Shown: piece by piece, positions 42,668-52,598 of the stretch
Position numbering within the stretch: position 1 is the first letter of the stretch
How the letters are laid out: each line of letters starts with the position of its first letter
Source: Planctomyces sp.
GTDB lineage: Bacteria; Planctomycetota; Planctomycetia; Planctomycetales; Planctomycetaceae
DNA: 52,826 nucleotides
Assembly (NCBI GenBank): GCA_002702685.1
Contig: PABD01000034.1
Span: 1-52,826, forward strand
Direction of reading: 5' to 3'
The notes under the pieces: generated by a model
The model's input: the letters and a program-made list of their open reading frames with translations, nothing else
What the model was told of the DNA's origin: nothing
The model's database searches: none
Made by a program: the position numbers and the translations under genes

Positions 42668-44563
42668 ATGACCGAAACCAAAGAGAATCAGAATTACACG
42701 TTTCAGGCCGAAATCAAACAGCTGTTACATCTGTTATCGCATTCGTTGTATCAGAACAAGGAAATCGCGATTCGCGAACTGGTGTCGAATGCCTCCGACG
42801 CTCTCGACAAGTTCCGTCACATTTCGCTGACTGAACCCAAATATGCCGACGATCACGCGCTGCAGATCACCGTCGAGCCTGATGCGGATCACAAAGTACT
42901 CACGATCCGCGACAACGGCATCGGGATGACGAAAGAGGAGCTGATCGGCAATCTCGGCACGATCGCGCACAGCGGTTCGCTCGACTATCTGAAGAATTTG
43001 ACCGGTGATGCGAAGAAAGATGTTTCGCTCATTGGTCAGTTCGGCGTCGGGTTCTATTCCTCTTTCATGCTCGCCAACCGGGTTGAGGTCGTTACCCGCA
43101 GTTATCTTGAGGACAAAGGCTGGCAGTGGGAATCGTTCGGCACCGGCGAGTTTTCGATTACCCCGGCTGATGTGGAGACGCGCGGTACGCAGATTCGCCT
43201 CTATCTCAAAGACGAGATGGAAGAGTTCACCAAACCGGAACGCCTCCAGTATATTCTTACCCGCTACAGCACCTTTGTTCCTTACCCGATCATGCTCGAA
43301 GGGGAACAGGTCAATGATCAACAACCGATTTGGGTCGAGCCGAAAAGCCAGCTGAGCGACGAACAGTACGAAAGCTTCTATCAATACCTGACACACCGGG
43401 GAGATGAGAAACCGCTCTGGCATCTGCATCTCTCCGCCGACTCGCCGATTCAGTTTCATTCCATTCTATACTGCGCGCCGCACAACCTCGAAAAGATGGG
43501 TTTCGGTGTGATGGAGCACGGACTGCATCTCTGTGCGAAACGGATTCTTGTCGACAGTCAATGCCGCGATCTCCTGCCGGAGTATCTCCGTTTCATCCAG
43601 GGGATCGTCGATTCGGCCGACCTGCCGCTGAACGTCTCCCGCGAGACATTGCAGGACAATACGATCTTCCGCAAGATCAAAAAGGTGCTGACGAAGAAAG
43701 TCCTCGACCACCTGCAGAAGATTTCAGAGGGTGAGAAAGAAGAGTACCTCAAGTTCTACCGCGAATTCGGGCTGATGCTGCGGGAAGGTCTCAATCAGGA
43801 CTTCGAACACCGGATGAAAATTGCGAAGTTGCTCCGTTTCCGGTCGTCGGACTCGAACGGCGACGAGTTGACCTCGCTTGATGAATACCTGAGCCGCTCA
43901 AAGGAAGATCAGACGCAGATTTATTACATCGGCGGACCTTCCCTCAGCCAGATTCGCAACAACCCGAACCTCGAAGTCTTCCGGCGCAAAGGTCTGGAAG
44001 TTCTGTACCTCGTCGACCCGATTGATGAATTCGTGCTCGCTCAGCTGAATATGTACGAGGAGAAGCGACTCGTCTCGGTCGACAGCGCCGATATCGAGTT
44101 CCCCGAAAGCACGAAGGAAGTCGACGCCGAAGAGGAGACCAGAGCGGAAGAGGCCGCCAGCACCACCGGCTTCGAGCAAGTCGTCGAGCTGTTCAAGGAA
44201 GCCCTCGGGGACCAGGTGCAGGATGTCCGCGCATCGAAACGATTACGGGAAGGGATCAGTACGCTGGTCAGCACGGGAGGGATCAGCACTCAACTGGAAC
44301 AGGCCCTCAGCATGCAGGCCCCCGAGCAGATGCCGCTCTCCAAACGCATTCTCGAAGTCAACGCCGCCGCGCCGCTGATCCAGCGACTCTCCGATATTTC
44401 GGGCAACGACGAGCATCACGACTTCATTAAAGACTGTGCTCGCCAGGTCTACGCGAATGCGCTGCTCTCCGTCGGCCTGCTTCCCAATGTCGATGAGATG
44501 GTCCACCGCGTGGATGATTTACTGCTGAACGCCGCACAGAATCGCTCGTCGATTGTGACGTAA
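42668..44563 (+). CDS. htpG: Molecular chaperone HtpG (Hsp90)
   Basis: A 631-residue bacterial Hsp90. GHKL ATP-binding motifs are in place: ELVSNASDALDKFR (Glu37, Asn41), RDNGIGM (Asp82) and GQFGVGFYS (residues 123-131). The middle domain carries the ATP-sensing region (SRETLQDN near residue 324-331, with the catalytic-loop Arg). The C-terminal dimerisation domain ends without the eukaryotic MEEVD tail, as expected for bacteria. GTGAGAAG precedes ATG 42668. No CIRCE-type inverted repeat was seen upstream, so heat control, if any, is by another route. Confidence 0.96.
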   Translation: MTETKENQNYTFQAEIKQLLHLLSHSLYQNKEIAIRELVSNASDALDKFRHISLTEPKYADDHALQITVEPDADHKVLTIRDNGIGMTKEELIGNLGTIAHSGSLDYLKNLTGDAKKDVSLIGQFGVGFYSSFMLANRVEVVTRSYLEDKGWQWESFGTGEFSITPADVETRGTQIRLYLKDEMEEFTKPERLQYILTRYSTFVPYPIMLEGEQVNDQQPIWVEPKSQLSDEQYESFYQYLTHRGDEKPLWHLHLSADSPIQFHSILYCAPHNLEKMGFGVMEHGLHLCAKRILVDSQCRDLLPEYLRFIQGIVDSADLPLNVSRETLQDNTIFRKIKKVLTKKVLDHLQKISEGEKEEYLKFYREFGLMLREGLNQDFEHRMKIAKLLRFRSSDSNGDELTSLDEYLSRSKEDQTQIYYIGGPSLSQIRNNPNLEVFRRKGLEVLYLVDPIDEFVLAQLNMYEEKRLVSVDSADIEFPESTKEVDAEEETRAEEAASTTGFEQVVELFKEALGDQVQDVRASKRLREGISTLVSTGGISTQLEQALSMQAPEQMPLSKRILEVNAAAPLIQRLSDISGNDEHHDFIKDCARQVYANALLSVGLLPNVDEMVHRVDDLLLNAAQNRSSIVT

Positions 44564-44581
44564 CAACGCCCGTAGTTACTG

Positions 44582-45133
44582 TCAGGGTGAAACTCGTATC
44601 AGTTGGTTGATCGGGAAACGATACAGGTATTCCCGATCAACCGCTGCGAGCGGAATGTCGATTCGACTTGAAGTGACTCGATCCCAGTCAGGTGGGAAAT
44701 CGATATGCTCCAGCAGGAGTTGTACGGGTTCCCGTGCACACAACTCGTGGAGGAATAATCGATACGTTTCCAGTTCCGGATAATAACCCGCGGTACGTGG
44801 TAAAGGTTGTTTGTGTCCGGCCTGTATGAGTTTCTGCGTGATGGCGCGATCGAGTTTTGCCGCCGACCAGTCGGGATGTTTTCTTTCCAGCTTTTGTCTT
44901 AATTCCGAAGCATCCTGTCGATACGGTTTGGGGCGAAAGTTACCACAACTCAGAGCGCCTGCCGAAAACACGGCGGCGCGATCGTCAACGACACGGACTC
45001 CGGCGGGCACGTCGGAGTCTGTAAAGAGTCGACCACCCATACGATGCCGATTCGCGATATCCATTACGATTTCGCTGATCGCTGAAGAAATGAATATCCA
45101 CAATTGAAACACTTCTTCTTCCCTCTGGCTCAA
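44582..45133 (-). CDS. Hypothetical protein
   Basis: A 183-residue soluble protein with no family I recognise. The first 28 residues are helix-forming (EVFQLWIFISSAISEIVMDI); a shorter form could begin at the Met at residue 24 (MDIANRHR). A Lys/Arg/Glu-rich helical section (DASELRQKLERKHPDWSAAK) and a Pro/Tyr/Arg-rich end follow. The composition looks coding and the neighbours are well spaced. It sits between htpG (convergent) and the RND permease (same strand), and nothing in context indicates its role. Confidence 0.55.
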   Translation of the reverse strand: MSQREEEVFQLWIFISSAISEIVMDIANRHRMGGRLFTDSDVPAGVRVVDDRAAVFSAGALSCGNFRPKPYRQDASELRQKLERKHPDWSAAKLDRAITQKLIQAGHKQPLPRTAGYYPELETYRLFLHELCAREPVQLLLEHIDFPPDWDRVTSSRIDIPLAAVDREYLYRFPINQLIRVSP

Positions 45134-45235
45134 TTCCAGGTGACACTGAACTGAGGTTCGAGGCCGGCGTCAGGTTCGGCGCAATCGACGCGTAAAGTCG
45201 GGTTGCATGGTATCATTCAAATGGGTGGGATCGCC

Positions 45236-48200
45236 TCACAAACTCGTCGGTTCCACCTTGTCCAATACTTTCAACCGGTCCTGATGATCCTGCAGGAATT
45301 CAGCGACGCTGTTGACGTCTTTTCCCTGCAACTTCAGGCCCAGACGGACGCAATCGAAGTAAATCAGGTTGATGGCGGGGACGATGATCAACGTCAGAAC
45401 GGTCGCGAACGCCAGACCGAACGTCAGCGTGACGGCCATCGGAATCAGGAAGGCCGCCTGAAAGCTGGTCTCGAACATCAGCGGCGTCAATCCCGCGATG
45501 GTCGTCAGCGAAGTCAGCAGAATCGCACGCAGTCGCAAGCGGGAACCGCTGATCGTAGCTTCAAATTCGTTGTAGCCCGCGCGGATGCGGGCATTGATGA
45601 AATCGACCAGAACCAGCGAGTCGTTCACGATAATTCCTGTCAGGGCGACGCAACCGATCCAACTGAGAATGGTAAACGGATTGTTGGTCAACCAGTGCCC
45701 GACGATCGCCCCCTGCAGGCCGAACGGAATCGCCATCATGACCACCACCGGTTGAAAGTAAGACCGGAAGAGCGCCGCCAGACAGAGATAGATCAGTAGC
45801 AGCGCCACGGGGAACGCGATCCGGATGCTGGAAAATGATTTCGTTCGTTCTTCGAATGTTCCCAGAAACTGAATTTCGGAACCGGGAAATTCGTGAACCA
45901 TTTCGTTCCGGAACGTCTTCTGGATCTCCGCGACAATATCAGCGATATTCGCAACGCCGTCCTGCTCGTTCACGTCGGCGTAGACCGAAATCGACGGTTT
46001 CATGTTCGTGCGGTTGAGAGTCGTAAAGCTCTCGGCTTCTTCCAATTCCGCGACTTCCGAGAAGGGTATCCAGCCGCGTTCACGATAGTTTGCCCCGGTG
46101 GGCAGGTACATCGCCTCCAGATTATAAATATTGGTTCGGAAGTCTTCGGGGTATCGAACCATGATTTTAATATCTTCACGATTTCGCGAAAATCGTTTTG
46201 CTTCGCGACCATAGATGGCGGAACGGACATGATTCCCGAGTTCACTCACGGTAATGCCGCTGGGACGGGCCGCTTCCAGTAACCGGATCTGTGCTTCCCG
46301 TTTTCCCTGTTCGTAATCGTCATCGATATCAAACACACCCGCGTACCCCGCGAGTTCTTCCTTGAGGCGAGCGGACAGTGGCTCCAGAAACTCGGCATCG
46401 GTGGAGGAGACTTTAATCTCGATCGCCTTTCCACCGGGACCGCCATTTAATGCCGTCCAGACGATGGAGTTCACCCCCGGCAGATTATTCGACATCCGAC
46501 GAAAGTCGGTCAATAATTCTTCACTCGATCGGCCGTCGATCGCCTCGCGTTCATCGGCGGCCAGTAACTCGATCACCAGCTGACCGACGTGTGACTGGTC
46601 GTCGCTTCCCACCGCTCCCGCTCCGGCAATGTCATATGCACGACCGATATTCATGCGTACGTTGACGACCTCCGGTGACTGATCGACGTACTCGCTGATT
46701 TTGGAGATCTGTTCTTTTACCACTTCGGTGCGCACCCCGATCGGCATTTCCAGATTACAGATGACCGTTTCCGAGTCCATCTTCTGAATGAAAACATCCT
46801 GCACGATCCCCCCCTTCAGCATCCCGTAGGCGAGCAGTGACGTGCAGATCCCGGCCGTGACGGTGAGATACCGCCAACGCAACGTAAATCGCAGGAAGCG
46901 CTCGTAGATACCGCCGAGCACCCCCTGCACAAAGCCATCGCGGACGCGGACAAATCTACTGTAGGAGCGACGGAACATCCCCATATTTTCGAGGGAGTGT
47001 TCGATCCGGTTACCATGCTTGTCTTTGATTCTCGGCAAATGCGCCAGGTGCGCCGGGAGGATTAACAGGGCTTCCAGCAGCGAGACAGACAGCGCCGCGA
47101 GCACGACCAGCGGTAACTGCCCCATGAAGTCCCCGATCTGCCCGGAGATGAAAAAGAGCGGCGAAAAGGCTGCAATGGTGGTGATCACGGCGACGGTAAC
47201 CGGCCACATCACTTCCTCGGCCCCGATGACCGCCGCCCGCAGGGGATGCATTCCTTCTTCCACATGCCGGTAGATGTTTTCACCGATCACGATCGCGTCG
47301 TCGACGATAATCCCCAACACAATAATCAAACCGAACAGCGACAGCAGATTGATCGTCACCCCGAACATCCACATGACAATGAACGTGCCCAGAAACGAGA
47401 CGGGCAGGCCGACGGCGGCCCAGAAGGCGACACGCCAGTTCAGAAACAGGTTGAGCGAGATCAACACCAGAATCAAACCACTCATTCCGTTGCGTGTCAT
47501 CAGGTCGAGACGCCCCTCCACGAATCGCGAAAGGTCTGTGTGCAGCGCCACTTCAAAGTCATGGCTGAAGGGCTGCGTCCGGGCCTCCCGATAGACCGCC
47601 ATCGGATCAGGCCGCCCGCCCAGCATGTTCGTCACATAGCTCGAACCCGCTCCCAGAAACCCGAACGGCTTGCTGTACCAGGGGCGGTCGAAACTCGCGT
47701 CGTAGCCGTAATAATCAAATGGTTTGCCGCTTTTCCCGGCAACATACGCCTTGACCAGGCCGGCAATCTGAATGGCATCCTGTGAGGACGTTTTGAAGAT
47801 GGTGCAGTACGCCGCAGGTTTGTTATTGAAATAGTTTTCGAGTTCCACGTCCACAAACGTATCGCGGATCACCGCCACATCCGAAAGTTTGATCACGGAA
47901 CCATCCGGTTCCGTTCGCACAATCAGGCCTTCCAGATCACGACCGCGAGTCTCTTCCCCGACTGTCCGGACCGAGACCGATGCCCGGTCTCCTTTCAACT
48001 GACCCCCGGAGACATCCAGATTACTGCTTTTGATGGCCGAAGCGATTTCTTCAAAGGTGATGCTGTATTCCTGCAACCGCTCCGGACGAATTTCGACGCT
48101 GATTTCATCGTCCCGGATCCCCTCGAGTTCGATCTCGCTGACGCCGGGAAGCTGTCGCAATTCGTCTTTCATATCCCGCACCGCCTGTTTGCGGTCGGCC

Positions 48201-48640
48201 TCTGTTCCTTCGCCATAAACGGCGATACTGATCACCGGTAACTTGGGTTCGAATTTGCGAACCGTCAGCTCGACGGCCTGCGGCACATCGGGAATGGAAT
48301 CCAACTCATTCTTGACTTCATCGAGGACCGCGTTGATGTCGTCGACTTCGTTGAACAGGGTGAGGACGGTCATCGAGTAACCTTCGCCAATGGTCGACTC
48401 GATCTTCTCGATCCCCTCGATGTCCTTGACCTTTTCCTCGAACTTGACCGTAACCGTTTTCTGAATTTCCTCGGGCTGCACACCGGGATAGACGGCGGAG
48501 ATCATGAGCTTGCTCGCCCGGATTTCAGGGAACATTTCCCGGACGAGAGAGAGCGAAAAGAACGCGCCCGAGACCAGGACAACAATCATCAGCATGTTGA
48601 CCAGGACGGAATTCCGAACACTGAAACTGGGTAACGACAT
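45236..48640 (-). CDS. RND efflux permease (AcrB/MexB superfamily)
   Basis: A 1134-residue inner-membrane pump with the usual duplicated layout: first membrane helix at about residues 13-33, periplasmic loop, then a six-helix block, repeated in the second half. Proton-relay Asp-Asp is visible in TM4 ([17 protein letters not shown], about residue 446), and the C-terminal half has the matching [10 protein letters not shown] end. Length is slightly above AcrB. No membrane-fusion or outer-membrane partner gene lies next to it, unlike most RND pumps. The two ends at 48640 and 45236 fall in clear gaps. Substrate is unknown. Confidence 0.93.
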   Translation of the reverse strand: MSLPSFSVRNSVLVNMLMIVVLVSGAFFSLSLVREMFPEIRASKLMISAVYPGVQPEEIQKTVTVKFEEKVKDIEGIEKIESTIGEGYSMTVLTLFNEVDDINAVLDEVKNELDSIPDVPQAVELTVRKFEPKLPVISIAVYGEGTEADRKQAVRDMKDELRQLPGVSEIELEGIRDDEISVEIRPERLQEYSITFEEIASAIKSSNLDVSGGQLKGDRASVSVRTVGEETRGRDLEGLIVRTEPDGSVIKLSDVAVIRDTFVDVELENYFNNKPAAYCTIFKTSSQDAIQIAGLVKAYVAGKSGKPFDYYGYDASFDRPWYSKPFGFLGAGSSYVTNMLGGRPDPMAVYREARTQPFSHDFEVALHTDLSRFVEGRLDLMTRNGMSGLILVLISLNLFLNWRVAFWAAVGLPVSFLGTFIVMWMFGVTINLLSLFGLIIVLGIIVDDAIVIGENIYRHVEEGMHPLRAAVIGAEEVMWPVTVAVITTIAAFSPLFFISGQIGDFMGQLPLVVLAALSVSLLEALLILPAHLAHLPRIKDKHGNRIEHSLENMGMFRRSYSRFVRVRDGFVQGVLGGIYERFLRFTLRWRYLTVTAGICTSLLAYGMLKGGIVQDVFIQKMDSETVICNLEMPIGVRTEVVKEQISKISEYVDQSPEVVNVRMNIGRAYDIAGAGAVGSDDQSHVGQLVIELLAADEREAIDGRSSEELLTDFRRMSNNLPGVNSIVWTALNGGPGGKAIEIKVSSTDAEFLEPLSARLKEELAGYAGVFDIDDDYEQGKREAQIRLLEAARPSGITVSELGNHVRSAIYGREAKRFSRNREDIKIMVRYPEDFRTNIYNLEAMYLPTGANYRERGWIPFSEVAELEEAESFTTLNRTNMKPSISVYADVNEQDGVANIADIVAEIQKTFRNEMVHEFPGSEIQFLGTFEERTKSFSSIRIAFPVALLLIYLCLAALFRSYFQPVVVMMAIPFGLQGAIVGHWLTNNPFTILSWIGCVALTGIIVNDSLVLVDFINARIRAGYNEFEATISGSRLRLRAILLTSLTTIAGLTPLMFETSFQAAFLIPMAVTLTFGLAFATVLTLIIVPAINLIYFDCVRLGLKLQGKDVNSVAEFLQDHQDRLKVLDKVEPTSL

Positions 48641-48828
48641 GGAGGGTTCTCATCAGGGCAAAATGCGGTCGGCAGTCACTTCTCATTCAGAGCGACCGTG
48701 AGCCCCTATTTTTAGGCGAAACAGAGAGAAAAGCGAATTGAGATTGAGCGTGCTGCTCGAATTTTCACGATTGGGAATCGATCCGGCAGGTTGCCGGTTC
48801 AATCCCACCTTCTCCACCTTCCCCGAAA

Positions 48829-49329
48829 TCAGGGGACGAGGTTGTTGAAACTCTCTTCGAGGTCATCGAGCAGGCGTGTCAGCACCTCGCGGGTGAAAAC
48901 CAGATCGACGGCAGTCCGGTTCGACTGGTTGCCCGAGATCTGGTACCGGCGAAGTACCAGACAGCCCTGTGGATCGACGGCGAGCAGCATTTCGTAATAC
49001 TGCTTTGAGTTTCCCTGCTGCGAAGGCTGGCTGGATCGAACGAGGATCTTCTGGCTCGTCGGGTCGATCTCGATCGGGGAGACGTTTTCAAGGAGGTAAG
49101 TCAGGCGTGTACTCAAGTCTTTTGCCCAGTCCTCGAGCGTCTGCAGGCTGAGGTTGCCCCCCGCCGGTGGCGTTAATCGCAGGGTCGACAGGCTGCAACT
49201 CAGCTGTTCGACGGCGGTCAGGTCGAGATCGATCAAGAGATTTTTATCCCCCGTGAAACGCGCGGTCTGCGGGAAGGACTGTCCGCGCAGGTGATCGAGT
49301 TCCTGAGTGACGTCGGGTGAGAGTGTCAT
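48829..49329 (-). CDS. Hypothetical protein downstream of SpoVR
   Basis: A 166-residue protein when started at ATG 49329 (MTLSPDVTQE); the frame opens at 49377. It has alternating strands and helices (NLLIDLDLTAVEQLSCSLST; QYYEMLLAVDPQGCLVLRRY) and no signal or membrane segment. I do not recognise the family. It follows the spoVR-like gene by 74 bp on the same strand, so it may be cotranscribed with the SpoVR-YeaH-PrkA set. Confidence 0.65.
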   Translation of the reverse strand: MTLSPDVTQELDHLRGQSFPQTARFTGDKNLLIDLDLTAVEQLSCSLSTLRLTPPAGGNLSLQTLEDWAKDLSTRLTYLLENVSPIEIDPTSQKILVRSSQPSQQGNSKQYYEMLLAVDPQGCLVLRRYQISGNQSNRTAVDLVFTREVLTRLLDDLEESFNNLVP

Positions 49330-49403
49330 GCTGTTCTCGCGTAAATAAGCTGGGCTGCTTTCAAATTGGTCCGCCAACCGGGCCTTTCCTGTGGACGCGG
49401 TGT

Positions 49404-50957
49404 CTACGACAACAGGGGTTCAATCGATACCGATCCCATTGTTTCCGTCTCGTGTTCGATCCCGTCGAAGGAGAGCAGGGTGTGTTTGTCCTCGACAATC
49501 GTTTCAAGGTGCACCGGTCGACCCCACAGTTTCTGCAGGTTTTCGAGCGTTGCGTGGGCATCGTCCTGTTTGAGTTCGACGCCGTGATATTCGTGTTTCA
49601 GATAGAGTTCGCCACGATTGCGATAATTCCCCTCGTAGATGCGAATGATCGGTCGGCTGTGATTGGTCAGAGAATTGAGCAGTTGCTGTTTAATCTTGGG
49701 GAACTCACGCGACACGATCTCGTAGTAATTGTTCGATTCGTTGTATCCGAAGGCGAACATGTTATGTTCGATGCAGAACTCGGCCGTCAGGAAGGTGTCG
49801 ATGAACGTGATGTCGTTGTGCACTCGGCGTACCTCGAAGATCTTGTCGCGACCGAGACCCAGATTTTTGTTCCACCGTTCCTTTTCGAACATGTCGTCGC
49901 AGTCGTCGTAGTCCGGACCGAACCGGCCGGTATTCCAACGATGTTCGATATCCTTGAACAACTCGATGCCTAACTTGTAAGGATTGAGTCGCCGGGGCGA
50001 TGTCGCCATCGTGCCGCTGTGATGGTCGGCGTAGGTGATGAGGTCTTCGTCTTTGAGGGCATGGGACGTCATGATGGTTGAGTGCCAGTAGCTCGCCCAG
50101 CCTTCATTCATGATCTTCGTCTGTCCCTGGGGTGCGAAGTAGTACGCTTCATCTCGGATGATCGACAGGATATCGTGCTGCCACGGTTTTAACGGAGCGT
50201 GCTGCAGCAGGAAGAGCAGTACGTCCCGCATTGGTTCGGCCGGGAACTTTCTGGCGGATTCCTCCGCGCGTTCTTTTCCTCCTTCCGCGTGTTGTTCCAA
50301 CGTCTGCGGCGGATTGATAAAGCTGTCCATGTAGGGCTTCGAGGGAAACCGCCCGTCATTGACATTGCCATTGCTGTCGCCATCGCCCGACTCCCAGGGC
50401 GAGGCATGATTGGCCGGCAGGTCGGCGGAGCGTTTAATGTGCGGTGAGTATGGGTCAATCAGGTCCTCGAGCGACAGGCAGGCATCGATGAATTCTTCAA
50501 CGACCTCATAGCCGAACCGGTCTATGTACCGATTGACGCGCGCCGCGTGGTTCGCCATCTCGTCGAGCATCTTGCGATTGGTCGGCGCGAACCAGGCGTT
50601 GTTCTTGAAGAAATCGCAATGGCCGTAGACATGCGCGATGACCAGTTTCTGGTCCGTCAGTTCATTCGCCGTCAGCAGATAGGCATAGCAGGGGTCGGTG
50701 TTGATCACCATCTCGTAGATCTTCTGCAGACCGTACGAATAGCCTTTCATCATTTCATCGTACTGCGCCCCGAACCGCCAGTGAGGATAGCGCACGGGAA
50801 ACCCGCCATAGGAGGCGAGCATGCTCATCTCTTCGTAATCGACCATCTCGAAGATCGTCTCGAAGAAGTCGAGCCCATAACTCGCCGCCTTCGCTTCCAG
50901 CTCGAGCTGTAATGCGCGAATCTCAGGAGGTAAAGGACGTTGAATACTGATCGGCAT
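49404..50957 (-). CDS. SpoVR family protein
   Basis: A 517-residue protein matching the SpoVR/YcgB family in length and in blocks such as DFFETIFEMVDYEEMSMLAS (residues about 30-49), GFPVRYPHWRFGAQYD, VIAHVYGHCDFFKNNAWF and ILSIIRDEAYYFAPQGQTKI, with EGWASYWH nearby. SpoVR is required for normal spore cortex in Bacillus, and YcgB is part of the YeaGH-YcgB stress set in enterics. Its biochemical role is unclear. ATG 50957 is used. The genes for YeaH and PrkA lie directly upstream on the same strand, separated by 269 and 262 bp gaps. Confidence 0.94.
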   Translation of the reverse strand: MPISIQRPLPPEIRALQLELEAKAASYGLDFFETIFEMVDYEEMSMLASYGGFPVRYPHWRFGAQYDEMMKGYSYGLQKIYEMVINTDPCYAYLLTANELTDQKLVIAHVYGHCDFFKNNAWFAPTNRKMLDEMANHAARVNRYIDRFGYEVVEEFIDACLSLEDLIDPYSPHIKRSADLPANHASPWESGDGDSNGNVNDGRFPSKPYMDSFINPPQTLEQHAEGGKERAEESARKFPAEPMRDVLLFLLQHAPLKPWQHDILSIIRDEAYYFAPQGQTKIMNEGWASYWHSTIMTSHALKDEDLITYADHHSGTMATSPRRLNPYKLGIELFKDIEHRWNTGRFGPDYDDCDDMFEKERWNKNLGLGRDKIFEVRRVHNDITFIDTFLTAEFCIEHNMFAFGYNESNNYYEIVSREFPKIKQQLLNSLTNHSRPIIRIYEGNYRNRGELYLKHEYHGVELKQDDAHATLENLQKLWGRPVHLETIVEDKHTLLSFDGIEHETETMGSVSIEPLLS

Positions 50958-51165
50958 GATGAAACCCTGTGTGTCGCACTGGACGGTGAACGTTGTCAGC
51001 GTTCAGTTTATGAATTGAACCAGCAGGGCCCCAAGTGGCCGAGCTGATAAAGTACAAGTAAGGAAGCTTTCAGAGGCTGAAGATCAAACGATGAGATCAA
51101 AACAGAATTTTGGAAGTGATTAAGGAAGACTGCTGAGTAGCTCTGCAATCTCAAGCACCAGGCAA

Positions 51166-51193
51166 CTCTTGGTGAAAATGGTGTCTTGGTGGT
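51166..51193. repeat. ACCAAG-motif tract in the YeaH-SpoVR gap
   Basis: Read on the minus strand, ACCACCAAGACACC and CACCAAGAG occur within 28 nt. It is similar in words and spacing to the tract at 28645-28670. No protein frame or strong hairpin accompanies it. The rest of the 269-bp gap (50958-51226) shows nothing recognisable. Confidence 0.45.
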
Positions 51194-51226
51194 AAATCAG
51201 CCCCCCGTTCCATGGATGAGATCGAA

Positions 51227-52336
51227 TTACTTTCCCGTTCCCAGGAATTGTTTGATGGAATCGTAAATCGCGTCCTTGCTGCTGATTTCCGAAAGGATCA
51301 TGTTTTCCCAGTCGCCCGATATCTTACGCAGTTCGCGGATGAACTCGCCGGACCCATACGGGCTTTCGACCTGGCCATAACAGAACAGGTTACTGACCGG
51401 GAGTAACGTCTGCTGTAGTTGTTCGAGACACGCGTTGTTGTCTTCGCCCCAGTTGTCACCATCAGAAAACTGAAAACAGTAAATGTTCCAGTCGTTAACG
51501 GGGAAGTCGCGCTGAACGATTGCCTCGGCTGCCTTGTAAGCGGACGAAATCCGTGTTCCGCCGCTTTCGCGGATGCGAAAAAAAGTATCTTCATCGACTT
51601 CATGGGCGACGGCATCGTGGACGACATATCGGATTTGCAGACCGTCGTAATGTTTCTTGAGCCACGTGTTGATCCAGAAGGCTTCGATGCGGACGATCTC
51701 TTTCTGGTCATCGGTCATCGAACCGGAGACATCCATCATGTAGATAATGGCGGCGTTAGCATCGGGTTCGGTTGTCGTCGTCCACGACCGAAACCGTTCG
51801 TCCTCGCGCGTGGGGATGATCACCGGTTTCTCCGGGTCGTAGGTACGCGAGGCAATCTGCCGTTTGAGCGCTCTTTTGTATGTACGCTTGAAGTGCCTGA
51901 GCGAATCGGGGCCGGTGGGACTGATCGTGTTGTACTTGTCCTTCTGGCTCTTGAGGTTGTCATTTCCTTTGGGCTCGATACGAGGAAGGTGCAGTTGGTC
52001 GCCGAGCATATCCGCCAGTTCGTCGAGCGATACCTCGACCTCCCGCACATGTCGGCCCGGTTGATCTCCCGCCTGGCCCTGGCCATCTCCTTCGTCCTGT
52101 CCGCCGCTCCCGATCGGTTGACCGACATTGCCATCACCCTGTCCCGCACCGCCGCTCCCGCGTTTACCGAACTTGAAGCGGGGGATATCGATGCTCGAAA
52201 CAGGAATACTGACCGACTCCCGCCCCTTGCGACCGAACATCTCACTGCGCGTGATGTACTTCCGCAGATTCTCGCGCACCTTCCCCTTCAAAATCTTATT
52301 GAAGCGATTCAGGTCCTGATCAATACTGCGAGGCAT
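51227..52336 (-). CDS. yeaH: YeaH/YhbH family protein (DUF444, vWA domain)
   Basis: A 369-residue protein with the DUF444 layout: a basic N-terminal segment (DQDLNRFNKILKGKVRENLR), a Gly/Gln-rich low-complexity linker at about residues 60-95, and a C-terminal von Willebrand A domain whose metal site is DVSGSMTDDQ (about residue 200, DxSxS). DUF444 proteins are encoded with the kinase PrkA (YeaG) and SpoVR (YcgB) in many bacteria and act with them in starvation and stress responses. Gene order here, PrkA then YeaH then SpoVR on the minus strand, is the standard one. Cytoplasmic. Confidence 0.93.
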   Translation of the reverse strand: MPRSIDQDLNRFNKILKGKVRENLRKYITRSEMFGRKGRESVSIPVSSIDIPRFKFGKRGSGGAGQGDGNVGQPIGSGGQDEGDGQGQAGDQPGRHVREVEVSLDELADMLGDQLHLPRIEPKGNDNLKSQKDKYNTISPTGPDSLRHFKRTYKRALKRQIASRTYDPEKPVIIPTREDERFRSWTTTTEPDANAAIIYMMDVSGSMTDDQKEIVRIEAFWINTWLKKHYDGLQIRYVVHDAVAHEVDEDTFFRIRESGGTRISSAYKAAEAIVQRDFPVNDWNIYCFQFSDGDNWGEDNNACLEQLQQTLLPVSNLFCYGQVESPYGSGEFIRELRKISGDWENMILSEISSKDAIYDSIKQFLGTGK

Positions 52337-52399
52337 AGTCGATATTTTCTTATTTCAGAGCTTTTTCCAGCCCCTCGACGATAGGAACTACCAAGTGAT

Positions 52400-52450
52400 G
52401 GGTGGCCCAGACAATCGCGTAAGCGTTGTCTGGGTTGCGTTAGCAGCACA
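52400..52450. repeat. Double-hairpin intergenic repeat, copy 2
   Basis: Outer arms CCCAGACAA (52406-52414) and TTGTCTGGG (52426-52434) pair perfectly; inner arms CGC/GCG enclose GTAA. GTTGC/GCAGC with loop GTTA (52434-52447) forms the second hairpin. Relative to copy 1 the inner pair changed together (T-A to G-C), which supports a selected structure. It lies between the prkA stop and the yeaH start. Confidence 0.7.
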
Positions 52451-52598
52451 AAGGCGGGAATCACAGATACAACAGGAGACGCTCCCTGAAAAGAACCGCA
52501 ATTCAAGGCAACCATCACCTGATGTACCTGGCCCCCCTGTTCTCCTTTTTTCGAGTCTTCGCGCCTTCGTGTTATACTCACGGGTTGAAGTCAGGGTG

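Noticed and set aside
48785-48822. tRNA-3'-end-like text (GGTTCAATCCCACC followed by TTCTCCACC)
   Set aside because: The T-stem bases pair at only three of five positions, and no matching 5' acceptor or anticodon arm was found upstream on this strand, so neither a tRNA gene nor a confident att remnant is supported.
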